This document shows, piece by piece, positions 32,714 to 42,157 of a stretch of 64,000 bases of DNA. The stretch spans positions 558,001-622,000 of the forward strand of contig CAVTFT010000017.1 in the NCBI GenBank assembly GCA_963734085.1, given 5' to 3'. The notes under the pieces were generated by a model. The model ran no database searches. It saw only the letters and a list, made by a program, of their open reading frames with translations, and was not told the DNA's origin. A program made the position numbers and the translations under genes. The stretch's first letter is position 1. Every line of letters begins with the position of its first letter. The stretch comes from CAIWHR01 sp963734085. Its GTDB lineage: Bacteria; Pseudomonadota; Gammaproteobacteria; Burkholderiales; Casimicrobiaceae.

Positions 32714-33628
32714 GTGAACACGGGGACATCGCACCTCTTCGAAGTCGTGGCGCGCGAGGACTTCTCGGCCGTCACCTACCTGCTCGAAGTCCGGCATCCG
32801 CTGATGGCGAAGGCGGCGAAACCCGGCCAGTTCGTCATCGTGATGGCGACCGAGCATGGCGAGCGCGTTCCGCTGACGATCGCCGATTTCAACCGTGAGC
32901 GCGGCACGATCACGCTCGTGATCCAGGCGGTGGGCAAGACGACGAAGGAGATGCAGCAGAACTGCAAGGTCGGCAGTTCGCTGTATGCGATGGTCGGCCC
33001 GATGGGCGTGCCGAGCCAGCTCGGCCACGCGAAGAAGGCGTTATGCGTCGGCGGCGGGCTCGGCGTCGCGCCGACGTTTCCGCAGGCGCGCGCGTTCCAG
33101 GAAGCCGGCGCTTACGTGATCGGCGTCATCGGCTTCCGCAGCAAGGACCTCATGTTCTGGGACGACAAGTTCCGCTCGGTCTGCGACGAGGTGATCGTGT
33201 GCACCGACGACGGCTCGACCGGCGTCAAGGGCACGGTTGCCGAAGGCATCCGGCTCGCGATCGCCAAGCATCCCGACATCGACGAGTGCGTGGCGATCGG
33301 TCCGCCGATCATGATGAAGGGCTGCGCCGAAGCGACGCGCCCGCACGGCATCAAGACGATGGTGAGCTTGAATCCGCTGATGGTCGACGGCACGGGAATG
33401 TGCGGCGGCTGTCGGGTGAAGATCGGCGATCAGATCAAGTTCGCCTGCGTCGACGGCCCCGACTTCGACGGTCACAAGGTCGATTTCGACGATCTGATGG
33501 CGCGGTTGAAGCGCTTCACCGCCGAGGAGCGGATGGCGCTCGAACACTGGAACGACACCTGCCGCCTGATGAAGCAGGCCGACGAGATGGCGGCTGCATC
33601 GAGCAAATCCGATCCGGAGCTCTACTAA
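32714..33628 (+). CDS. nfnA: NfnA-like FAD/NAD-binding ferredoxin:NADP oxidoreductase subunit
   Basis: Flavoprotein of 304 residues in the family of dihydroorotate dehydrogenase electron-transfer subunits, sulfide dehydrogenase beta and NfnA. The FAD domain has PGQFVIVMATEHGERVPLT (about 37-55), the NAD domain CVGGGLGVAPTFPQARAF near 112, and the [2Fe-2S] loop GTGMCGGCRVKIGDQIKFAC near 232. The start is GTG; the stop overlaps the next gene (TAATG). With the GltD-like partner downstream it forms the two-subunit unit of electron-bifurcating NADH-dependent reduced ferredoxin:NADP oxidoreductases. Bifurcation here is inferred from the pairing. Confidence 0.85.
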   Translation: MNTGTSHLFEVVAREDFSAVTYLLEVRHPLMAKAAKPGQFVIVMATEHGERVPLTIADFNRERGTITLVIQAVGKTTKEMQQNCKVGSSLYAMVGPMGVPSQLGHAKKALCVGGGLGVAPTFPQARAFQEAGAYVIGVIGFRSKDLMFWDDKFRSVCDEVIVCTDDGSTGVKGTVAEGIRLAIAKHPDIDECVAIGPPIMMKGCAEATRPHGIKTMVSLNPLMVDGTGMCGGCRVKIGDQIKFACVDGPDFDGHKVDFDDLMARLKRFTAEERMALEHWNDTCRLMKQADEMAAASSKSDPELY

Positions 33629-35127
33629 TGGCTGCGAAGAAGAAGACGATTCGGACGATTCCGCAGGAGCGCACGCCGGCGCGCGAGCAGGACCCGCACG
33701 AGCGCGCGAAGAACTTTTCCGAGGTGTCGTTCGCGTACACGGTGGACCAAGCGCTGGTCGAGGCGGAGCGCTGTCTGCAGTGCCCAGACGAGCCCTGCGT
33801 TCGCGGCTGTCCGGTTGGCATCGACATCCCCGGGTTCATCCGGAAGATCGCCGAGAAGCACTACCACGGCGCCTACGACATCATCACCGACACGAATCTG
33901 CTGCCGTCGGTCTGCGGCCGCGTCTGCCCGCAGGAGAATCAGTGCGAGGGCGTTTGCACCGTCGGCGACACGCTCGAACCTGTCGCGATCGGCCGGCTCG
34001 AACGTTTCGTCGGTGACACGGCGATCAAGGAAGGCTGGGCGAACGTCCCGTACATCGAGCCCTCCGGATTCAAGGTGGGCATCGTCGGCGCGGGCCCCGC
34101 GGGAATGGCGTGCGCAGCCGACATGGCGAAGGCCGGCTGCGAAGTTACCGTGTACGAAGCATTTCACCAGCCGGGCGGCGTGTTGAAGTACGGTATCCCG
34201 GATTTCCGGTTGCCCAACGAGGTGATCGATGCCGAGATCGACAAGTTGAAGCAGCTCGGCATCAAGTTCGAGTGCAACACGCTGGTCGGCCGGCTCTTCA
34301 CGATCGAGCAGATGGTGACCGAGATGGGGTTCGACGCCGTCTTCATCGGCACCGGCGCGGGCTATCCGAGCTTCATGGGGATCCCCGGCGAATCGCTGAA
34401 TGGCGTGCTATCGGCCAACGAGCTCCTCACGCGCTGCAACCTGATGCGCGCGCGCGACTACCCGAATTTCGATACGCCCCTCAAGCCCGGCAAGCACGTC
34501 GCGGTGATCGGCGCCGGCAACACGGCGATGGACGCGCTGCGCGTGTCACTGCGGCTGGGTGCCGAGTCGGTCCACTGCATCTATCGCCGGTCGCGCAAGG
34601 AAGCGCCGGCGCGCGTGGAGGAGGTGCATCACGCCGAGGAGGAGGGCGTCGACTTCAACTGGCTCACGAGCCCGGTCGAGATCCTGGGCGACGCGAACAA
34701 CTTCGTTCGCGGCCTGCGTTGCATAAAGATGGAGCTGGGAGAGCCCGACGAATCCGGTCGCCGTCGTCCCGTGCCGGTGCCCGGGAGTGAGTTCGAGTTC
34801 GAGGCCGACATGGTCGTCTTCGCGATCGGCACCAACGCCAACCCGATTATCGGCCAGACCTCGAAGCTCAAGCTCAACAAACGCGGCTACATCGCGACCG
34901 ACGAGAACCTCGCCACGTCGATTGCCGGCGTCTACGCGGGTGGCGACATCGTCACCGGTGCGGCAACGGTGATCGAGGCGATGGGCGCCGGGCGCAAGGC
35001 TGCGCGCGGCATGAAGGCGTACCTCGGGCTGCGCGACACCGAAACCGTTTACGAGTCGGCCACGGGCGGGACGCGCTTTGGCATCCCGCGTGAGGAGCAC
35101 GGCTTCGCCCGCGTGCGCCTCGCGTGA
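33628..35127 (+). CDS. nfnB: NfnB / GltD-like NADPH oxidoreductase subunit
   Basis: Iron-sulfur flavoprotein of 499 residues. N-terminal cysteines RCLQCPDEPCVRGCPVGIDI (about 50-69) and VCGRVCPQENQCEGVC (about 94-109) form the two [4Fe-4S] clusters of the GltD/NfnB family. Two dinucleotide folds follow: VGIVGAGPAGMACAADMA (about 151-168) for FAD and HVAVIGAGNTAMDALRVSL near 291 for NADPH. The late YAGGDIVTGAATVIEAMGAG is also typical. The ATG overlaps the nfnA stop. Glutamate synthase small subunit is the alternative label, but no large subunit is present and nfnA is adjacent. Confidence 0.88.
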   Translation: MAAKKKTIRTIPQERTPAREQDPHERAKNFSEVSFAYTVDQALVEAERCLQCPDEPCVRGCPVGIDIPGFIRKIAEKHYHGAYDIITDTNLLPSVCGRVCPQENQCEGVCTVGDTLEPVAIGRLERFVGDTAIKEGWANVPYIEPSGFKVGIVGAGPAGMACAADMAKAGCEVTVYEAFHQPGGVLKYGIPDFRLPNEVIDAEIDKLKQLGIKFECNTLVGRLFTIEQMVTEMGFDAVFIGTGAGYPSFMGIPGESLNGVLSANELLTRCNLMRARDYPNFDTPLKPGKHVAVIGAGNTAMDALRVSLRLGAESVHCIYRRSRKEAPARVEEVHHAEEEGVDFNWLTSPVEILGDANNFVRGLRCIKMELGEPDESGRRRPVPVPGSEFEFEADMVVFAIGTNANPIIGQTSKLKLNKRGYIATDENLATSIAGVYAGGDIVTGAATVIEAMGAGRKAARGMKAYLGLRDTETVYESATGGTRFGIPREEHGFARVRLA

Positions 35128-35149
35128 TCCCCACTCTCTAAGGCAAAGC

Positions 35150-37051
35150 ATGAGCGACGCCGCTGTCATCGAACGCCCCGTCAAACCCGGCCCCGCCGGC
35201 GCGAAGCGCGCGAAGATCCTGACCGAGCACATTGTCGAGGTGATCAGCGACTCGGGCGAAGGCGCGCAGCGCTGCGGCCAGTCGCTGGGCGCCATCGCCG
35301 CGCGCAGCGGCAACGGCATCTGGACGGTCGAGATCATCCCGGCCGAGATCCAGCCGCCGGCGCGCAGCGTCGCCGGCGCCTCCGGCATCCGGATCCGTAT
35401 CGGCGCCAAGGCCGTGACCAACGGCGGCGACCACACGGACCTCGTCGTCGCGTTCAACGAGCAGGTGCTGCTGGGCCGCGTCCGCGCGGGAGAGCTCAAG
35501 CCCGGCGCCACGATCCTGCTCGAGTCGACGTGGCGCGAACACAAGGATCCGCAGATCGTTGCCTCGTACGTCGAGACCGTGAAGTCGATGCAGGACGCCG
35601 GCTACCGCCTGATCGAGATTCCGCTCGAACGTGAATGCCGCGCAATGATGACCGACGCGCGGCGCGGCAAGAACATGTTCGTGCTGGGCATGCTCTGCAG
35701 CATCTACAGCCTCGACCTCCAGCTCGCGCGCGACCAGGTCGCCCGGATCTTCGGCAAGAAGGACGAGAAGGTCATCGCGACCAACGTGAAGCTGCTCGAG
35801 GCAGGCTTCGCCTGGGGCGAGGCCAATCTAGACTTCAAGTACGCGATTCCGGCGGAAAAGTCACAGGTACCGCAGATCGTCGTCAACGGCAACACCGCGA
35901 TTGCACTTGGCGTCCTCGCATCCGGCATGGACATCTGCGCGATGTACCCGATCACCCCGGCGACGTCCGCATCGCATTACCTGTCCGACGTGTTCGAGAA
36001 GGTCGGCGGGCTCGTGCATCAGGCCGAGGACGAGATCGCTGCGTGCGCGTTCGCGATCGGCGCGTCCTATGCGGGCCGCTGCGCCGTCACGATCACTTCC
36101 GGGCCCGGCTATTCGCTCAAACAGGAAGGACTGGGACTCGCCGTGATGGCCGAGATCCCCCTCGTCGTCGTCAACGTGCAGCGCGGCGGCCCGAGCACCG
36201 GGCAGCCGACCAAGATGGAGCAGGGTGACTTGCTGACCGCGATCTACGGCAGCCACGGCGACGCGCCGAAGGTGGTCCTGGCCGTCAGCGACATCGAGGA
36301 CTGCTTCTATTCGATCATCACCGCGCGCAAGATCGCCGAGACGTTCAACATGGTGGTCGTCGTGCTGTCGGATGCGAGTCTCGCCACCGCACAGGCGCCG
36401 TTCCCGCGGCCGCGCTTCTCCGAGGACTGGCTCGCGCCGCCGCTCGACCAGTCGCCCGTCCCCGAGGGTGCCAAGCCGTACGACTGGGACCCGGTCACCG
36501 GCATCGCGCACCGCTTCATCCCGGGCCAACCGAACGGCATGCACACGCTGACCGGGCTCGCGCACGATCGCGCGAGCAAGGTCGCTTACGACCCGTCGAT
36601 CAACGAAGAGGGTCTGCGCGCGCGCAGCCTCAAGCTCGCCGCGCTGCAGAAGACGCTGAAGACCCCGCCCGTGCATGGCGATCCGGAAGGCGACTTGCTG
36701 GTCGTCGGCTGGGGCAGCAACAAGGGCGTGATCGAGGAGGCTGTCGATCGCGCGCGCGCCGAAGGATTGAAAGTCTCATCGCTGCACCTTCGCTTCATCC
36801 AGCCGATGCCGTCCGGCATCCGCGAGATCCTGCAGAAGTTCGGCAAGGTCATGACCGTCGAAAGCAATTGGTCGGACCGGCGCGAGGACGAATTGATCGA
36901 CGAGGATAACCGTCGGTACTCGGCGCTGGCGCTGCTGCTGCGCTCGCGTTTCTTGGTCGACGTCGACTGCTGGAGCGAGGCGCGCGGCCAGCCGATCAAG
37001 CCGGGCGACGTGGTCGAGGCGATCCGCGCGAAGCTCAACGAAGGAAAGTAG
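35150..37051 (+). CDS. korA: 2-oxoacid:ferredoxin oxidoreductase alpha subunit (KorA type, gamma-alpha fusion)
   Basis: Subunit of a CoA-dependent 2-oxoacid oxidoreductase, here 633 residues because the gamma domain (first 200 residues, with SGEGAQRCGQSLGAIAARSG near 34) is fused to the alpha domain. The alpha part shows YPITPATSASHYLSDVFEK (about 266-284), EDEIAACAFAIGASYAGRCA, SGPGYSLKQEGLGLAVMAEI and NVQRGGPSTGQPTKMEQGD. These are the pyrimidine-binding and subunit-contact elements of KGOR-like enzymes. 2-oxoglutarate is the usual substrate of this form. Four bases separate it from korB. Confidence 0.9.
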   Translation: MSDAAVIERPVKPGPAGAKRAKILTEHIVEVISDSGEGAQRCGQSLGAIAARSGNGIWTVEIIPAEIQPPARSVAGASGIRIRIGAKAVTNGGDHTDLVVAFNEQVLLGRVRAGELKPGATILLESTWREHKDPQIVASYVETVKSMQDAGYRLIEIPLERECRAMMTDARRGKNMFVLGMLCSIYSLDLQLARDQVARIFGKKDEKVIATNVKLLEAGFAWGEANLDFKYAIPAEKSQVPQIVVNGNTAIALGVLASGMDICAMYPITPATSASHYLSDVFEKVGGLVHQAEDEIAACAFAIGASYAGRCAVTITSGPGYSLKQEGLGLAVMAEIPLVVVNVQRGGPSTGQPTKMEQGDLLTAIYGSHGDAPKVVLAVSDIEDCFYSIITARKIAETFNMVVVVLSDASLATAQAPFPRPRFSEDWLAPPLDQSPVPEGAKPYDWDPVTGIAHRFIPGQPNGMHTLTGLAHDRASKVAYDPSINEEGLRARSLKLAALQKTLKTPPVHGDPEGDLLVVGWGSNKGVIEEAVDRARAEGLKVSSLHLRFIQPMPSGIREILQKFGKVMTVESNWSDRREDELIDEDNRRYSALALLLRSRFLVDVDCWSEARGQPIKPGDVVEAIRAKLNEGK

Positions 37052-37054
37052 CCC

Positions 37055-38041
37055 ATGGCCATCCCCGTCACCCAGTGCATCATCAAGCTCCACGAGGAGC
37101 ACCACAACCTCGAGGATTATCAGGGAGGCGTCCCGCGTTGGTGCTCGGGCTGCGGCGACAACGCGATCCTGGCCGCGGTGCAGCGGCTCTGCCGCGACGA
37201 GGACCTCGCGCCCGAGCGCACGGTGTTCGTGTCGGGCATCGGCTGCTCGTCGCGCTTCCCGCATTACATGAAGACCTACGGCTTCCACGGGATCCACGGC
37301 CGCGCGTTTCCGATCGCCGAGGGCGTCAAGATGGCGCGCCCGGATCTCGCGGTGTTCGTGAACACCGGCGACGGCGACTGCTGCAGCATCGGCGCCGCGC
37401 ACTGGATCCACGCGATCCGCTACAACATGAACCTCACGGTGCTCCTGCACGACAACCACGTCTACGGGCTCACCAAGAAGCAGGCGTCGCCGACCTCGCC
37501 GCACGGGATGAAGAGCAACACGACGCCGCGCGGCGCGGTGCTCGAGGCGATGAACCCGCTGACGGTGACGCTGGGCGTGCAGAACGCGTCGTTCGTCGCG
37601 CAGGGCGTCGACTGGATTCCCGAACTTCTCTACGACATCATCGCCAAGGCGTACCGGCACCGCGGCTTCTCGTTCATCCGCGTGATCCAGCGCTGCCCCG
37701 AGTTCCTGCCGAAGATGTTCGAGCCTTGGCTGCACGACCCGGCGAAGACGCTGCTCCTCACACACAAGGACGGGCTGCAGCTCTCGCCCGAGACGAGCCG
37801 GATCTACAAGAACCAGCGCGAGCACGACCCGCGCGACATCCACAAGGCGCGCGAGATCGCCTCCGCCGAGGATCCGATCCCGGTCGGCATCCTCTACCAG
37901 AACCCCGACATCCCCTGCTACGAGGACCTGCGCAGCGCCGGGCAGCCGCGCACGCCCGAGCGCACCCGCGCCGGGCTCGAGGCGGAATTCGACAAGGTCA
38001 CGATCTGGCCGGACGAGGGCGCCCGCGCCCGCGCAGCCTGA
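37055..38041 (+). CDS. korB: 2-oxoacid:ferredoxin oxidoreductase beta subunit (KorB type)
   Basis: Thiamine-diphosphate-binding subunit of 328 residues. Visible are the cluster-ligand segment RWCSGCGDNAIL near residue 29, VSGIGCSSRFPHYMKTYGFH near 58, and the diphosphate/Mg motif NTGDGDCCSIGAAHW near 105. The HDNHVYGLTKKQASPTS segment near 132 completes the site. No separate ferredoxin subunit is encoded, so electrons probably pass to a free ferredoxin or to the NfnAB pair upstream. The same enzyme type is known to recharge ferredoxin for anaerobic aromatic degradation in Thauera and Azoarcus. Confidence 0.92.
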   Translation: MAIPVTQCIIKLHEEHHNLEDYQGGVPRWCSGCGDNAILAAVQRLCRDEDLAPERTVFVSGIGCSSRFPHYMKTYGFHGIHGRAFPIAEGVKMARPDLAVFVNTGDGDCCSIGAAHWIHAIRYNMNLTVLLHDNHVYGLTKKQASPTSPHGMKSNTTPRGAVLEAMNPLTVTLGVQNASFVAQGVDWIPELLYDIIAKAYRHRGFSFIRVIQRCPEFLPKMFEPWLHDPAKTLLLTHKDGLQLSPETSRIYKNQREHDPRDIHKAREIASAEDPIPVGILYQNPDIPCYEDLRSAGQPRTPERTRAGLEAEFDKVTIWPDEGARARAA

Positions 38042-38072
38042 GGCCGGTGGCGACACGCACGAGCGACAACCC

Positions 38073-40283
38073 ATGGACATGGCAGCAAAATTCCAGGACC
38101 AACGCGTCTTCCACATGACCGGCAACCGCACGGGCGATGGCCTCGCGCCGGTCGATATCGGCTCGCTGCGCCCGGCGCTCCTCGCCGGCTATCGCGACCT
38201 GACGCGGCTGCGCTACGACTTCCCGCTGGTGCTGCCGGAAGCGGCGGACGGCGACGAGTACGTCCATTCGCTGTCGGGCATCGTCACCGCGCTTCTCGCG
38301 CTGCTCGCGCCGCGCGGCATCGAAGGCGAGCGGCTGCGCAAGCACGTGCTGCGCCTCGAGCGCGAGCTGCGCGCACAGGTCGCCGCGGGCGAGAAGGGCA
38401 CGCTGTCGGAGCTCTGGGCCCGCGCCGCCGAACGCGTGAGCGCCGGGGCCGACCCGACCGTCGCACAAGTCCTTGCGCAGGCGGGCGACTCGCTGCCGGT
38501 CGACGGCGAGCTCGTCGATTGCGATCCGTCGCTGCCGGTCCGGGTGATCAAGCAGGCGTGGCGGCATGCGCACGCGCAGAAAGCGCGAGAATTCCGGACA
38601 CTCGTCGACACGCTGATCCGCAAGCTCTCAGACATCCGGCGCGCGGCGTTCGCGCGCTCGGCGGCGGGACAGCAGCCGGCGGCACTCGCGGCCTCGATCG
38701 GCAGCGGGCACGCCGACGTCTTCGATTTCTCCGTCATGTCGAAGCTCGTCGCGCGGAGCGCGCCGAAGGACGAGCTGCCACCGGCTCGGCGCGGACGCAT
38801 CGAGCGGGCGTTGGGCGTCCTCGGTGGGCAGCCGTTCTACGCCGATCCCGACGACACGGCGGTCGCGGGCTGGGATTTCGTGTTCGAGAATTGCGCAGCG
38901 GCGGCGGCGGCCTACCGCGAGCGGCTGCTGCGGTTGACCGAGGTCGTCAAGGCGATCGCGATCGCCGAGCTCGAAGCGAAGGGTGGCTACGTCGAGGCCG
39001 ACCACGACGCATTCTTCGAGCGCTACGATGAGAACGCGCTCACGGCGGACGACCTCGCGCTCTTCCCCAACTACCTCGTCTGCATTCCGGCAGGACGCAA
39101 CGACGCGCCCGAGAATGCCGGGCTGATCGAGATGTTGTCCTCAGGCCTGCCCGTCAAGGTGCTCGTCTTGCAGACCGACCTCCTCGAGGAGGCTTCGATC
39201 GGCACCGGCCACTTCGCGTTCGGCGTGCGCAGCGCGCGGCTCGCGACGACGGCGATGGGTCTAGGCGGGATGTTCGTCCTGCAGGCGACGAGCGCCGATC
39301 TCTACGCGATGCGCGCGCGCATCGAGCGCGGTCTCGCGTGTCGCGAGCCTGCGCTGTTCAGCGTGTTTGCCGGCTCGCCCGCGGCGGCCGGCGATCTGCC
39401 GCCGTACCTTACCGCAGCGTCGGCGCGCGAGGCGCGGGCGTTTCCGGCCTTCGTCTACGACGCCGCGGCCGGCCCGAACTGGGCGACCCGGTTCTCGCTC
39501 GAGCACAACCGCAATCCGGACACGGACTGGGCCGCGGACGTGCTCGAGTATTCCGACGAGGCGGTGCAGCGCGTGCGCGAAGACACGACATTCAGTTACA
39601 TCGATTTCGCATTGTGCGACCGCCGTTACGCCGCCCATTTCGCCGTCGTGCCGCGCGAGCGCTGGAACGCGGCGATGCTGCCCGCATCCCAGTGGGTAGC
39701 GCTCGACGAGCGGGCCGCCGCGGACCACGTCCCGTACATATGGGCAGTCGACGCCAATGACGGGCTGCATCGCGTCATCGTCGATGCACGGCTCATGCAG
39801 GCGGCGCGTCGCTGCCTGCTCCTGTGGCACCGGCTGCAGGAACATGCCGGGATTCACGATTCGCACGCAGAGCGGCTGCTGACCAGAGAGAAGGCCGCAT
39901 GGGAAGCGGAGCACGAGCAGGCTCAGGAGGCGGTAGTGCAAGCCGCGTCCGTCGCGACAGCGGCGGGCGCGGCAGCGCCTGCCGCCACCACGGCGCCCGT
40001 GCCGGTTGCGGCAGCCGAAGCCGCGCCGCCGCCGTCGGACGAAGCGTGGATCGAGACCTCGCGGTGTCCGAGCTGCAACGAGTGCCAGAACATCAACGAC
40101 CGGATGTTCACGTACAACGAGAACAAGCAGGCCTACATCAAGGACATCACCGCCGGCACGTACCGCCAGCTGGTCGAGGCGGCCGAGGTCTGCCAGGTCG
40201 CGATCATTCACCCGGGCAAGCCCCGCGATCCGAACGAGGCGGGGCTCGACGAACTGATCGAGCGCGCTAAGCCGTTCCAGTAG
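38073..40283 (+). CDS. Large protein of unknown function with C-terminal ferredoxin-like cysteine motif
   Basis: A 736-residue soluble protein, last gene of the Nfn/Kor operon, 31 bases after korB. I do not recognise a named function. The first 320 residues are helical and low in motifs. The middle has FPNYLVCIPAGRNDAPENAG and SSGLPVKVLVLQTDLLEEAS, then FAFGVRSARLATTAMGLGG, which recall the domain between the TPP and cluster regions of pyruvate:ferredoxin oxidoreductases. An Ala/Pro linker (about 640-672) leads to SRCPSCNECQNINDRMF (about 683-699) and a final cysteine in AAEVCQVAIIHPGKP, a plausible iron-sulfur site. It may be an accessory electron-transfer subunit of KorAB. Confidence 0.65.
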   Translation: MDMAAKFQDQRVFHMTGNRTGDGLAPVDIGSLRPALLAGYRDLTRLRYDFPLVLPEAADGDEYVHSLSGIVTALLALLAPRGIEGERLRKHVLRLERELRAQVAAGEKGTLSELWARAAERVSAGADPTVAQVLAQAGDSLPVDGELVDCDPSLPVRVIKQAWRHAHAQKAREFRTLVDTLIRKLSDIRRAAFARSAAGQQPAALAASIGSGHADVFDFSVMSKLVARSAPKDELPPARRGRIERALGVLGGQPFYADPDDTAVAGWDFVFENCAAAAAAYRERLLRLTEVVKAIAIAELEAKGGYVEADHDAFFERYDENALTADDLALFPNYLVCIPAGRNDAPENAGLIEMLSSGLPVKVLVLQTDLLEEASIGTGHFAFGVRSARLATTAMGLGGMFVLQATSADLYAMRARIERGLACREPALFSVFAGSPAAAGDLPPYLTAASAREARAFPAFVYDAAAGPNWATRFSLEHNRNPDTDWAADVLEYSDEAVQRVREDTTFSYIDFALCDRRYAAHFAVVPRERWNAAMLPASQWVALDERAAADHVPYIWAVDANDGLHRVIVDARLMQAARRCLLLWHRLQEHAGIHDSHAERLLTREKAAWEAEHEQAQEAVVQAASVATAAGAAAPAATTAPVPVAAAEAAPPPSDEAWIETSRCPSCNECQNINDRMFTYNENKQAYIKDITAGTYRQLVEAAEVCQVAIIHPGKPRDPNEAGLDELIERAKPFQ

Positions 40284-40334
40284 GCGATCTCAATGCGTCG
40301 CGCCGGTCACGCCTGCTCGATGCTTTGAATTGCC

Positions 40335-41321
40335 TTACGCCGGATCGGGTATGTGCACCAGGAACTCCGGGATGTCCGGGAGTCCGTCAATGAACGTGCC
40401 CTTTTTCTTCCCCTTGATCGAGAAGCGCCGGACCCGCTGATCGAACCGCTCGGCCACGTAGAGATCGCCGTCCGGACCGATCGCAAAGCCGGACGGAGCC
40501 TTGAGCTTGCCATCGATCACTACTCGCGCCTTGAGCTTGCCGCGCGGAGCTTCCTTCGGGATGTCGTAGGCGAGGATGCTGCCGGTGCCGGCAGCGCCGA
40601 TGTAGAGCGTGTCGCCGTGCAGGATGAGATGCACCGGTTTCGCGAGCTTCTCCCCTCGGATGCGCGCGACGAGCCGCCCGGTCTTCAGCTCGTAGATCTT
40701 GACGACGTTCCCCGCTTCGCCCGCTACATAGAGATGCTTGCGATGCACGATGATCCCCCGCACGGAGTGTCGCGGCTTGCCGTGCACGTCGAGCACCACC
40801 TCGAGGCCCTGCGGCGACGGTACGTCCCCCGGCGCGCGGTCGCCGCATTCGGGAAGTCGGCCCTGGCTGGAGGCGACAAGCGTACCGGGGAGGAAGTTGC
40901 CGTTGGGGAAGTTCTTGCGAAGGTGCGAGGCCACCGCCGCCGGCTTGCGTGTCTTGGGCAGAATGGCGAGGACGGTGTTGGTGTCCTGGCAGGAGACGTA
41001 CAGGCGGCCGTCGTCACCGAACTCCACGTCGAACGGGTGCACCATCGCCGAGACGTGCTTGGTGGTTATCGCCGCCTCGGCGAAGCGGAAGGTGTCGCCG
41101 TGGCGGCGGTACCGGGCGACGTGGCTGTCCCTGCGCCAGGCATTGGCAATGTAGAGATCGTCGCCGACCAGCGCGAAACCGCGGGCGATATGCAGCGGAT
41201 GTGCATCGGGCGACGGGTCGAGGAGCAACGGATGCTTCTTGCGGGGAGTGCCGTCATCCTCGAAGACGCCGATGTTGTCGACGCCGGCCTTGCCCTCACC
41301 TCGATAGCTGATCCACCACAC
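40335..41321 (-). CDS. Beta-propeller (NHL/SMP-30-like repeat) protein
   Basis: A 328-residue protein built of repeated blade sequences such as HPFDVEFGDDGRLYVSCQD, VHRKHLYVAGEAGNVVKIYE, LHGDTLYIGAAGTGSILAYD and GFAIGPDGDLYVAERFDQRV, each ending in a G-x-LYV/I pattern. This gives about six blades of a beta-propeller. No signal peptide is seen at the GTG start, although blades of this type are often periplasmic or secreted. It is the last gene of the long - strand block and convergent to the Nfn/Kor operon. Ligand unknown. Confidence 0.75.
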   Translation of the reverse strand: MWWISYRGEGKAGVDNIGVFEDDGTPRKKHPLLLDPSPDAHPLHIARGFALVGDDLYIANAWRRDSHVARYRRHGDTFRFAEAAITTKHVSAMVHPFDVEFGDDGRLYVSCQDTNTVLAILPKTRKPAAVASHLRKNFPNGNFLPGTLVASSQGRLPECGDRAPGDVPSPQGLEVVLDVHGKPRHSVRGIIVHRKHLYVAGEAGNVVKIYELKTGRLVARIRGEKLAKPVHLILHGDTLYIGAAGTGSILAYDIPKEAPRGKLKARVVIDGKLKAPSGFAIGPDGDLYVAERFDQRVRRFSIKGKKKGTFIDGLPDIPEFLVHIPDPA

Positions 41322-41421
41322 GATGTCCTTCCTTCACTGCTCCGGTTTTCCCAAATGTGTCGGTCGCGCGAGCCGCACCAGTGCTCGAGTCTGAGGGCGC
41401 GACCCTTGACGCGCAGTTGGC

Positions 41422-42130
41422 TTACTTCTCGTCTTTGGTCGGGCAGCGCAGATCGTAATCCATTTGCATCTGCCTGAGTTTGAGGATGCCGAAGAGCACG
41501 GTGGCACCCAAGCCCAGCACCAGCACTCCAGTCAACATCCTCTCCGCGACATAGGCGCCTTCGCGGTTGGCGACGTAGCTGGCAATGATCAAGCCGAGTA
41601 TGGCGATGTTGATGACCCAGTTCACCGGCCGGGAAACGACGAAGTGCAAGCGTGCCGTAGCCAGCCAACTGGTAGAGCATGAACGGCAGAATCGCCATCA
41701 TCGGCAGCAGCTCCGAGGCCCCGAGCGAGACATTGACGGCATCGGGCGCTCTGGCGTGCAGCAGCGTGCTGCTCGCGAGTTCGTGGAACAGCGGCGGCAC
41801 GGCGCAAAGGAAAGGCACCACTGCCAGCAGCTCGAGCACCAGCGACCCGCTCCAGGTGCCGGTCCGGGACGAATGATCGGCCCCCCTGCCTTCGGACTCG
41901 GTGGCGACGAAGATGCCGCCGACGATGGCGGCCGCACTGGACAGCATCAACAGCTCCACCGTGATGCCGAAGCTCGTCGGTTCGCCGGCCTTGAGGAGCA
42001 GCAGAGCCAGGAAACCCGGCGTGTAGAACATCACCCGCACCAATCGGGCCCACACCCGCGCGTCGCGTTCCGGCGGCAATATCGGCAATGGGCGTCCGTC
42101 TGTGCCAGTCGTTGGTCTTTCCTTCGCCAT
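41422..42130 (-). pseudogene. Four- to five-helix membrane protein, frameshifted
   Basis: The first 165 codons from 42130 encode hydrophobic helices (LVRVMFYTPGFLALLLLKAG, LLMLSSAAAIVGGIFVA, LVLELLAVVPFLCAVPPLF, MMAILPFMLYQLAGYG). The rest continues in another frame as HFVVSRPVNWVINIAILGLI, then two more helices and QMQMDYDLRCPTKDEK. A single surplus C at about 41650 separates them. No family is recognised. It lies 27 bases after the outer-membrane factor of the export system and could belong to it. Confidence 0.65.
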
Positions 42131-42157
42131 ATTCCCCTCCTTCTTAGCGCAATCGTT

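Noticed and set aside
33628..35127. Glutamate synthase small subunit (gltD)
   Set aside because: Similar fold, but no gltB nearby, and the nfnA-like gene overlaps its start; NfnB is the better reading.
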